A stretch of 14,577 nucleotides of DNA from positions 11,198 to 25,774 of the forward strand of contig NZ_DKLM01000014.1 of NCBI RefSeq assembly GCF_002455975.1. The letters run 5' to 3'. A model generated the notes under the pieces. The model was not told the DNA's origin and did not search any database. It worked only from the letters and a program-made list of their open reading frames with translations. The DNA is from Clostridium sp. UBA6640. GTDB lineage: Bacteria > Bacillota > Clostridia > Clostridiales > Clostridiaceae. The translations under genes and the position numbers were made by a program. Below, in pieces: positions 6,199-12,457 of this stretch. Within the stretch, counting starts at the first letter, position 1, and every line of letters starts with the position of its first letter.

Positions 6199-7296
6199 TT
6201 ATTTAAGTTGCGTTGACCAGACCCCATTATAATCAAAAACCATATATTTATCATAAAACTCTTTTAATGTTGCATCTGGATCAATATCCTCAAATTCTTT
6301 AGGATAATACCACTTAGCAAGTTGCATGTTTGCATAGAAAGTTTCTAAGTTTAATGCTGCTGAATAAGATATAGCATATACTTTTTTATTTTTAACTGAT
6401 GATAAATTTTCCCATCCAGATTGTTTTGCTATCATTTCTTGAAGATACGCCTGAGCTTCTTCTTCATTTTCACCTAACCCTAAAGCATCAATACCCATTG
6501 TTATAATGTCAGGATCTCGCTTTAACAAATACTCCGGATCAATAGTTCCACCATTCTCTAGTTTACCACTTGGTATATCATCTGCGATATCATGCCCTCC
6601 AGCATGCTTAGCAATTATTGCCCAACTCCAAAAAGATTTTGGAGTATCCCCGTGAAATGTTAACTGATGAACATTTGGTGCAGGAGTAGTTATATTTTCC
6701 AGACGCTTATTAACTAGTTCATATTTTTCACTAATAAAATCACATATTTCTTTTGCTCGTTCTTCTTTGTCTAAAACTTTACCAATAATTTCAATATTTT
6801 TCACTCTATCTTCTAATGGCTCAATATTATAACTTAAACAAACTACAGGTATTCCAACTTCTATAACTTTATCTAATGATTCCAAATTTTGATCAGGTTT
6901 TTGATTAATCAACATTACTACATCAGGCTTTAGTGAAATAATTTTTTCAGCGTCATATCCACCGTTATTAGATATTTGAGGTAAATCTTTTAACTTAGGG
7001 AATTTCGTTCCATAAGTCTTATTAAATCCTTCGATTCCTCTATTACCGCCTGATGTTGCAATAATCATGTCTGCCATTTCCTCTCCGCCAACAGCGAAAA
7101 GAGAATCAAATAAACTTCTGTTATTTACAACAATTCTTTTTACTGGCTTTTTAATGGTAACTTCCCTTCCTGCTATATCTGTAAAAGTAATTTCAGATTT
7201 AGATTGTGTATTAGCTTCTTTAGCTGAATCACACCCCACAAAACAACTAATAATCATAATAAAAGTTAAAAATATTATAAGTCTCTTTTTTTTCAT
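6199..7296 (-). CDS. btuF: Cobalamin/corrinoid ABC transporter substrate-binding lipoprotein
   Basis: This extracellular lipid-anchored receptor (365 aa) delivers ligand to the permease. The N-terminus has a basic KKKR start, a hydrophobic core and the lipobox CFVGC, giving lipidated Cys22. A short linker follows, then the class III periplasmic-binding fold (PF01497 type): an N-lobe beginning near TFTDIAGREVTIKKPVKRIVV split as TDIAGREV (39-46) and KRIVV (53-57), KPDVVMLI (123-130) at the lobe edge, a long linking helix around 165-200, and a C-lobe containing DPDIITMG (261-268) and KVYAIS (305-310). ATG 7296 follows AAGGGAGA (7310-7303). It is the first gene of the operon, about 45 nt after the proximal riboswitch terminator. 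Corrinoid as ligand is inferred from that riboswitch. Confidence 0.9.
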   Translation of the reverse strand: MKKKRLIIFLTFIMIISCFVGCDSAKEANTQSKSEITFTDIAGREVTIKKPVKRIVVNNRSLFDSLFAVGGEEMADMIIATSGGNRGIEGFNKTYGTKFPKLKDLPQISNNGGYDAEKIISLKPDVVMLINQKPDQNLESLDKVIEVGIPVVCLSYNIEPLEDRVKNIEIIGKVLDKEERAKEICDFISEKYELVNKRLENITTPAPNVHQLTFHGDTPKSFWSWAIIAKHAGGHDIADDIPSGKLENGGTIDPEYLLKRDPDIITMGIDALGLGENEEEAQAYLQEMIAKQSGWENLSSVKNKKVYAISYSAALNLETFYANMQLAKWYYPKEFEDIDPDATLKEFYDKYMVFDYNGVWSTQLK

Positions 7297-7346
7297 TTTA
7301 ATTCTCCCTTTGTCCCCTATTTGAATAAATATTAATATAAACTAAA

Positions 7347-7383
7347 AAAGTCCTGTACTTTATAATGCGAAGTACAGGACTTT
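7347..7383 (-). terminator. Riboswitch-controlled terminator in front of btuF
   Basis: A perfect 14-bp stem joins AAAGTCCTGTACTT (7347-7360 on the plus strand) and AAGTACAGGACTTT (7370-7383), with a 9-nt loop. On the minus strand it ends in a run of six U before btuF. The upstream segment TACTTTGCG (minus, 7431-7423) could pair with CGC and AAAGTA of this hairpin, giving a candidate antiterminator. This suggests that B12 binding favours termination and shuts the importer. Confidence 0.8.
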
Positions 7384-7443
7384 CTATTTAATAATAAAAA
7401 TAACTCTCCCTCCTCTGTCTCACGCAAAGTAAAGATATATAAC

Positions 7444-7606
7444 AAGGCAGGTCTTCTGACTTAGCTTCATTGTAATAATTTATCTTCCCATACAATAGTA
7501 GTACAGTGATTTAAACAATTATTACTCCACTTCACAGCGGCGGGACCGTTTAGGATTTTCACCTAATTCTCTATTATGTAAATATTTTTATAATATTTAC
7601 CACCTT
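7444..7606 (-). promoter_or_regulatory. Cobalamin riboswitch, proximal
   Basis: On the minus strand the conserved elements occur in the right order. GGTGAAAATCC (7563-7553) is followed by CGGTCCCGCCGCTG (7548-7535), and at the 3' end the B12 box AAGTCAGAAGACCTGCC (7462-7446). The ends AAGGTGG (7606-7600) and CTGCCTT (7450-7444) can pair as stem P1, with two wobble pairs. It has its own upstream promoter and a downstream terminator hairpin, so control is by transcription termination of btuFCD. Confidence 0.93.
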
Positions 7607-7648
7607 CAAAAATATCCATATTTATAATTTTTTTACAAAATCTATTTT

Positions 7649-7677
7649 AGATTACCACAATTTTTGAAAAAGTTCAA
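7649..7677 (-). promoter_or_regulatory. Promoter of the proximal riboswitch/btuFCD
   Basis: On the minus strand TTGAAC (7677-7672) and TAATCT (7654-7649) are 17 bp apart, with a TG extension before the -10. Transcription would start near 7642, about 35 nt before the aptamer. The btu operon therefore does not depend on read-through from the distal riboswitch. Confidence 0.6.
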
Positions 7678-7865
7678 CAATTTTCTACATATTACGATAG
7701 TATATAACTAATCTTAACTTTTTTCAGTATTTAGTTTTGATAATATTTCAACATCTGCTTCATATAAATCCTTAATAATCTCCGTCTTCAAAATGAATAA
7801 AGTTTGAATTACTACACTAAAACTCCTACAATAAACTAAAATATTTTTTATACTATTTTAAAAAA

Positions 7866-7903
7866 TAAAAAATAAAAAACTTCCCATTAACAAATGAGAA
7901 GTT
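7866..7903 (-). terminator. Terminator of the distal riboswitch
   Basis: On the minus strand AACTTCTCATT (7903-7893) pairs with AATGGGAAGTT (7888-7878), one pair being a G-U wobble, around a 4-nt loop. It is followed by a long interrupted U tract (about 7877-7861). It lies about 80 nt after the distal aptamer, as expected of an expression platform, but no gene follows it directly. Confidence 0.8.
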
Positions 7904-7981
7904 GATATAAACATATATTATGGTTGCATGCCAAAAACCTTAATACACCTTATCTATCAACCGTAGAGTTATTAGTGTTCA

Positions 7982-8133
7982 TTACAGGTATGTATTCTGA
8001 CTCTGGTTCTTCAATCTTATAAACCTTCCCCCTAATAAGAAGTGGCATATCTTATAAAATCTCCCCAATACAGCGGCGGGACCGTACAGGATTTTCACCT
8101 GTTTCCATATTAAGCCTAATGAGGCACCTGAAA
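7982..8133 (-). promoter_or_regulatory. Cobalamin riboswitch, distal (no gene of its own)
   Basis: On the minus strand GGTGAAAATCC (8099-8089) and CGGTCCCGCCGCTG (8084-8071) form the conserved core. The 3' B12-box region reads AGTCAGAATACATACCTG (8002-7985), a more divergent version than in the proximal copy. CAGGT (8130-8126) and ACCTG (7989-7985) close stem P1. The peripheral arms differ in sequence from the proximal riboswitch, so this is not a recent tandem duplication. Its transcript ends at the terminator 7903-7866 and then meets the second promoter and riboswitch rather than a coding region. Confidence 0.88.
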
Positions 8134-8160
8134 TTTACAATATTAAATATTTACACACCT

Positions 8161-8189
8161 ATTATAAGCATGCAAATTTTATTTGTCAA
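8161..8189 (-). promoter_or_regulatory. Consensus promoter of the distal riboswitch
   Basis: On the minus strand TTGACA (8189-8184) and TATAAT (8166-8161) are separated by exactly 17 bp, a full sigma-A consensus. Transcription should start near 8154, about 20 nt before the aptamer. The promoter is stronger on paper than that of the proximal riboswitch, so the orphan leader is probably transcribed well. Confidence 0.8.
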
Positions 8190-8327
8190 TTTATCTATTA
8201 TAGTATTCTAATCCACATTATTAAAAAGTAGATTGATTTTCCGCAATATAGTTCCATAATACTTTTCTATTTTTAAAATTTATATTACTTCTTCATTAAT
8301 ATAAACCTATAAACATGTGTATCAAAT

Positions 8328-8362
8328 AAAACACGAAGTCCTTCCATTAAACTTCGTGTTTT
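8328..8362. terminator. Terminator after the alpha/beta hydrolase gene
   Basis: AAAACACGAAGT (8328-8339) and ACTTCGTGTTTT (8351-8362) form a perfect 12-bp stem with an 11-nt loop. On the minus strand it ends TTTTATTTGAT, 25 nt after the hydrolase stop. On the plus strand it also ends in TTTTATTATT, so it may act both ways and insulate the hydrolase from the riboswitch region. Confidence 0.75.
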
Positions 8363-8386
8363 ATTATTCTCTGTATGATAAAAGAT

Positions 8387-9199
8387 TTATCTCTCAATAA
8401 ATTCTATCAATTCCTTATTAAATTTTTCATGTTCTTCCCAAAATAATCCGTGACCACTGTTTTCAAATGGTACGAGTTTAGCATTTCTAATTCCTTCCTT
8501 TTGAGCAATAGCCAATGAAAACATACAAACCTTATCATGAATACCATGAAGAATTAAAGTAGGAACATGTATTTTTCCGAGATCAGAAAACAAGCTCTCA
8601 TCTCTAAGAGAAATTGCCAGTTTAGCTGTAGACCATCCTGCTGCCTGTAATCCAAGTTGGAAAAACCAATCTGAGAAAGGTCTTGTTATATACTTAAAGA
8701 AAAACATATCTCCAAAATCCTGTAACATTTTTGGACGATCATTATATGTTTCCTCAATGAGCTTAGTCACATCTTCCTTTGGTAATCCATAAGGGAAATC
8801 TTCACGTCTAGTAAAACTAGGAGCTGCCGCAGCGAATAAAGCAAGTTTAGATACCCTATGCCCCTTGTGACGAGCCATATATCTAATAGCAATTGCCCCT
8901 CCTACAGAATGACCAGCAAGTATAATATCTTGTAATTCAAGTGCTTCAATTACACAATGAACATCGTCGGCCAATCGATTATAGTCATAGCCTTCCCAAG
9001 GTTTATCTGAGTTACCAAAACCTCTAATATCAATTCCAATACATCTGTATCCCATCTCTGGAAGTTTATTAAACTGATATTCGAATAACTTATGATTTGC
9101 AGGCCAACCATGTATAAAAAGTATTACCTTTTTCCCCATTGGGTTAATATCTTCTACGTAAATTCTTACCTCTGATTCTACTCTAATATAATATCCCAC
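8387..9199 (-). CDS. Alpha/beta-fold hydrolase
   Basis: This is a cytoplasmic serine hydrolase of 270 aa, with no signal peptide. The fold markers are in order: oxyanion-hole loop HGWP (30-33), strand IGIDIRGFGNSDKP (54-67), nucleophile elbow GHSVGG with Ser98, acid HGIHD with Asp222, and base NSGHG with His250. The pattern resembles non-haem chloroperoxidase/arylesterase-like and epoxide-hydrolase-like members, but the substrate cannot be read from sequence; residues 130-200, an aromatic-rich cap (FGDMFFFKY), would determine it. The start is GTG 9199, 7 nt after GGAGG. It is a single-gene unit with its own promoter (9221-9249) and terminator (8328-8362), and nothing ties it functionally to the B12 operon. 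Family firm, activity open. Confidence 0.88.
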   Translation of the reverse strand: MGYYIRVESEVRIYVEDINPMGKKVILFIHGWPANHKLFEYQFNKLPEMGYRCIGIDIRGFGNSDKPWEGYDYNRLADDVHCVIEALELQDIILAGHSVGGAIAIRYMARHKGHRVSKLALFAAAAPSFTRREDFPYGLPKEDVTKLIEETYNDRPKMLQDFGDMFFFKYITRPFSDWFFQLGLQAAGWSTAKLAISLRDESLFSDLGKIHVPTLILHGIHDKVCMFSLAIAQKEGIRNAKLVPFENSGHGLFWEEHEKFNKELIEFIER

Positions 9200-9220
9200 A
9201 GGAATTCCTCCATTAATAAA

Positions 9221-9249
9221 ATTATCTCAGTAACATTTTATTCCTTCAA
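9221..9249 (-). promoter_or_regulatory. Promoter of the alpha/beta hydrolase gene
   Basis: On the minus strand TTGAAG (9249-9244) and GATAAT (9226-9221) are 17 bp apart, with a TG extension before the -10. The predicted transcription start, near 9214, is only about 15 nt before the GTG start, just enough for the GGAGG ribosome site. Confidence 0.55.
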
Positions 9250-9516
9250 TTCAAATAGGTGAATTATTTATCCATTTTCACCCAATCATTTTGATGACTA
9301 GATGAAAAATATATAGGTTCTAATATTCTTTCCTAAAATCATATAGCTCCTTGGAAATTCTATTATACTAGAAAAAAACAGTAACACTATGTAGTAAAAA
9401 TTAGAGAGCTAGAAATTAATTTTAAAGCCTTTATTATATTATACGAAAATTTAAATTAGGGATTAATATGTGAAAAAATACAGCCACTATAGACATGTAG
9501 AGGCAATATATCCTTT
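9250..9516. other. AT-rich noncoding stretch
   Basis: No convincing gene is seen between the hydrolase promoter and the direct repeats at 9517. A weak inverted repeat, GGTGAA/TTCACC, lies around 9258-9283. A 22-codon frame starting GTG 9470 and ending 9538 runs into the first repeat copy. It has a modest AGGG 8 nt upstream, but nothing in its sequence identifies it. Confidence 0.4.
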
Positions 9517-9555
9517 TTTTCTACAATTATCCAGGTAAATTTTCTACAATTATCC
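9517..9555. repeat. Two 16-bp direct repeats with 23-bp period
   Basis: TTTTCTACAATTATCC occurs at 9517-9532 and again, identical, at 9540-9555. The pair lies about 30 bp upstream of the extended -10 box of the S15 peptidase gene. A spacing near two helical turns would suit a regulator bound on one face. Repeated short motifs are also found at the ends of some insertion sequences, so a remnant is the alternative. Confidence 0.6.
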
Positions 9556-9584
9556 CTATATTTCAATATTAGGTTATATTTTTA

Positions 9585-9593
9585 TGATATAAT
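9585..9593 (+). promoter_or_regulatory. Extended -10 promoter of the S15 peptidase gene
   Basis: TGA-TATAAT (9585-9593) is a full extended -10 box. No TTGACA-like -35 lies 16-18 bp upstream, which fits dependence on an upstream-bound factor. The predicted start near 9600 gives a leader of about 165 nt. Within it, AAAGGGAAGGTGG (9623-9635) is followed by GTG and only four codons, a ribosome-site look-alike without a gene. Confidence 0.5.
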
Positions 9594-9750
9594 TAAATAT
9601 TGAATGTATTCATTATTTTACCAAAGGGAAGGTGGTGAAAATTTTTTAAACAATTTTACTTAAAATAAAAAAACTTTTAGAAAAGTAACTGAAAAACAAG
9701 ACAAAATTTAATAAGGCTGGCCAATTAATTAGGAAGTCTTACATTTATTA

Positions 9751-9758
9751 GGGGGGGG
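9751..9758 (+). promoter_or_regulatory. Ribosome-binding site made of eight consecutive G
   Basis: A run of eight G ends 7 nt before ATG 9766 and provides the Shine-Dalgarno contact. Such a homopolymer is very unusual in this AT-rich sequence. Slippage by one or two G would change spacing and strength, so translation could vary between cells. Confidence 0.65.
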
Positions 9759-9765
9759 ATAAGTT

Positions 9766-12345
9766 ATGAAAAAAATTATATCTATTTTATTAACTTTTAC
9801 ATTAATGTTTTCAGTAACTCCAGTTGCATATGCTACAAATGATATTAAATCATCTACTAATATCGTTAGCGAAGAAATGGCTGCTATGAATAACCTTGGT
9901 CTAATTCTAGGTGATGGCAAAGGATTAACATCTGAATATGCAGGGAAACAACCTACTAGAATGCAAGTTGCAACTATACTTTTAAGATTAAATGGACTTG
10001 AAGATGAAGCTAAAAAATTTAAAGGAACAGAAAATTTTTTAGATTATAAATTAGTAAGTTCCATAGAAGACAGAAATATACTTGCATATATAAAAGCAAA
10101 TCCTAAAGCTTGCTTAATAAAAGCTTATAAAGATAAATTTAATCCAAACAAATCTGTAAGTGAGGAAGAATTTTATAAGATCGTTCTTCAGCTGTTAGGA
10201 TATGAGCAAGGAAGCGATTTTACAAATAAAAATATAATAAAATTTGCAAAATCTATTGGTCTTAATCCTTCTGAAAAAATCAAATTCACAAATGATGAAT
10301 TTGCAAAAGCACTTAACGATTGTTTAAAGGCAAAGACAAAAAGTGGTCGTGAATATTTTGAAGTATTATTAGAATTTGGTTTTATGATGGATTTTAATAA
10401 AAATAAAGATGTACCAGAAATACTTGTATTTGACGGAAAGCCTCAACCTATCTTTAAGCATGATGAGGCTATTTATGAAAAAGTTTATGTGGAATCACCA
10501 CAAGATACAGATTTTGATGGAAAACGTGACTTACTTGAAGTATGGATAAAACGTCCTATTGAAACTGAAAAAGGAATGAAGGTTCCAGCAATATTTGAGG
10601 TAAGCCCTTATCGTCCTGGAACAAATGATGACCTTTATATCACTCATAATGTAGATAAAGATTTAACTGTAAGTCCACAAAGTAACATAACTTATGAAGA
10701 TATAAAGTATAAACCAGTAGAAAAAGCAATTCCTGCTCCAAGAAAAGTTTCAGGTAAAGCTGGAAACGGAAGAGTTGCACCTTTTGAATTTGGTGAATGG
10801 TATAATTATTTCTTACCTCGCGGATATGCAATAGTATTTTCCGGTGGTATAGGAACTTTAGGTTCTGACGGCATTACAAGTACTGGTTCAGTGGATGAAA
10901 CAATATCAACTATTGCTGTAATAGACTGGCTAAATGGAAGAACTAAAGCATTCACAAATAAAACTGACAATATAGAAGTATCTGCAGACTGGTGTACAGG
11001 AAGTGTAGGAATGTCAGGTACTTCATACTTAGGTACATTATCTATAGCTGCAGCAACAACAGGAGTAGAAGGATTAAAAACAGTAGTTCCTGTAGCAGCA
11101 ATAAGCAACTGGTATGATTATTATAGATCAAATGGTGTAACTGTTCCTGCTTTAGGCTGGCAAGGAGATGATGCTGACTTATTAGCAACATATTGCATGA
11201 GTAGAATGTTTGATCCTAAAGATTACTCTACAGTAAAAGAATTATTTGAAAAGAATATAAAACAGATGCAAACTGATCAAGATCGTGACACAGGAGATTA
11301 TAATACATTTTGGGACGAGCGTAATTACTTAAATAATGCTGACAAAATAAAGGCAAGCGTATTCTTAGTTCATGGTCTTAGCGACTGGAATGTAAAAACT
11401 AAACAATTTGATATGTTGTGGAAAGAGCTTGAAAAATATAATGTGCCGCATAAAGTTATATTACATCAAGGGGATCATATGAGCATTAATAATTTAGCAG
11501 GAATAGATTACAATGATATAATGGGTAGATGGTTTGCTCATTGGCTTTATGATATAGATAACAATGTAATGGAAGATATCCCTACTGCTACAATACAAAG
11601 CAATACAGACCTTAAATGGGAAACCTTCGATACTTGGCCTGTAAAAGGAGCAAATACTAAGTTTTATCTTGATAATGATGGTACAAATGGTAAATTAACA
11701 TTTAGTCCAGTAAAAAAAGATTTAAAAGAAATTTTTTCTGATGACTTATCATTATCACAATTTGATAGAGAAAATCCTGATTTCACTAAATGGCTAGATA
11801 CAATAGCTAAAGAACCTGAAGCAAAGAGACCTGATCGTTTATCCTATGTAAGTGAGCCTGTTACTGAAGATACAAGAATAAGTGGAACTGTAAATGTTTC
11901 TATAAAAGCGTCTATAGATAAACCTACTGCCAATATAAGTGCAATGCTTGTAGACTATGGTCCTGAATATAGACCAACAACAGAAACAGAAGTTGTAGCT
12001 CCTAATGGCATAATATACGGTGGTAATGCAGGTTCTGATGATATAATAAACTTTGTTATGGATAGTGAAAAAACAGAATATAAAGTTATTTCTCGTGGTT
12101 GGATGGATGCACAAAATCGTGTAGCAAATTATCGTGTAGATACCATAAATCCTGGACAAGAATATACATTCAATTTGGACATGCAGCCAATGGATTATAC
12201 TGTTAAAAAAGGTCACAAGATAGGTTTAATAATACTATCTACAGATGCTGAATTCACTGTAAGGCCTTTAAAAACTACAAAGTTTACATTTAATACAAGT
12301 GAAAGCTTTGTAGAAATTCCAATAGCAAATAATACTAAAAAATAG
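9766..12345 (+). CDS. Secreted Xaa-Pro dipeptidyl-peptidase (S15) with SLH-like N-terminus
   Basis: The product is a large exported serine peptidase of 859 aa. Residues 1-23 form a signal peptide ending VAYA. Residues 35-200 contain about three degenerate S-layer-homology-like units (for example TRMQVATILLRLNG, EEEFYKIVLQLLGY), which would hold it on the cell wall. The catalytic region (about 235-600) belongs to the CocE/PepX group. The nucleophile Ser420 is in GTSYLG, the acid Asp540 in HGLSDWN, the base His571 in HQGDH. A DxDxDG loop at 247-252 (D247-D254) looks calcium-binding. The C-terminal part (about 620-855) is the jelly-roll domain of this family. Such enzymes release X-Pro dipeptides, so a role in peptide nutrition outside the cell is likely. 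The intracellular lactococcal PepX lacks the signal and SLH part. Confidence 0.88.
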   Translation: MKKIISILLTFTLMFSVTPVAYATNDIKSSTNIVSEEMAAMNNLGLILGDGKGLTSEYAGKQPTRMQVATILLRLNGLEDEAKKFKGTENFLDYKLVSSIEDRNILAYIKANPKACLIKAYKDKFNPNKSVSEEEFYKIVLQLLGYEQGSDFTNKNIIKFAKSIGLNPSEKIKFTNDEFAKALNDCLKAKTKSGREYFEVLLEFGFMMDFNKNKDVPEILVFDGKPQPIFKHDEAIYEKVYVESPQDTDFDGKRDLLEVWIKRPIETEKGMKVPAIFEVSPYRPGTNDDLYITHNVDKDLTVSPQSNITYEDIKYKPVEKAIPAPRKVSGKAGNGRVAPFEFGEWYNYFLPRGYAIVFSGGIGTLGSDGITSTGSVDETISTIAVIDWLNGRTKAFTNKTDNIEVSADWCTGSVGMSGTSYLGTLSIAAATTGVEGLKTVVPVAAISNWYDYYRSNGVTVPALGWQGDDADLLATYCMSRMFDPKDYSTVKELFEKNIKQMQTDQDRDTGDYNTFWDERNYLNNADKIKASVFLVHGLSDWNVKTKQFDMLWKELEKYNVPHKVILHQGDHMSINNLAGIDYNDIMGRWFAHWLYDIDNNVMEDIPTATIQSNTDLKWETFDTWPVKGANTKFYLDNDGTNGKLTFSPVKKDLKEIFSDDLSLSQFDRENPDFTKWLDTIAKEPEAKRPDRLSYVSEPVTEDTRISGTVNVSIKASIDKPTANISAMLVDYGPEYRPTTETEVVAPNGIIYGGNAGSDDIINFVMDSEKTEYKVISRGWMDAQNRVANYRVDTINPGQEYTFNLDMQPMDYTVKKGHKIGLIILSTDAEFTVRPLKTTKFTFNTSESFVEIPIANNTKK

Positions 12346-12373
12346 TAAGATACTTATAAAAATTAGTATCTTA
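12346..12373 (+). terminator. First hairpin after the S15 peptidase gene
   Basis: TAAGATACT (12346-12354) and AGTATCTTA (12365-12373) form a perfect 9-bp stem with a 10-nt loop, directly after the stop codon. No T tract follows, so on its own it is a weak terminator. It may protect the mRNA end or act with the next hairpin. Confidence 0.45.
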
Positions 12374-12377
12374 TAAT

Positions 12378-12431
12378 AAATGCCAGGTGTAAAAGGTATT
12401 AATAATTTAATTACCTTTACACCTGGCATTT
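12378..12431. terminator. Long bidirectional hairpin between convergent genes
   Basis: A perfect 16-bp stem joins 12378-12393 and 12416-12431 (core GCCAGGTGTAAA with TTTACACCTGGC). It continues with GGTA/TACC pairing after one bulged A. It lies between the convergent S15 and chemoreceptor genes. T-rich flanks exist on both strands but are short, so termination in both directions is probable rather than certain. Confidence 0.65.
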
Positions 12432-12457
12432 TATGTTTGTTGATTGTGAATGCTTGT

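Noticed and set aside
4346..7296. Iron-siderophore or haem importer as the identity of the ABC operon.
   Set aside because: The proteins alone would allow it, but the proximal cobalamin riboswitch and terminator directly upstream make corrinoid uptake much more likely. No Fur-box-like sequence was noticed.
9635..9649. GTG after AAAGGGAAGGTGG in the leader of the S15 gene, as a leader peptide.
   Set aside because: The frame has only four codons and no amino-acid pattern typical of attenuation; it is noted only in the promoter entry.
10806..11108. Minus-strand frame of 100 codons inside the S15 peptidase gene.
   Set aside because: It covers the catalytic serine region in antisense and has no independent support.
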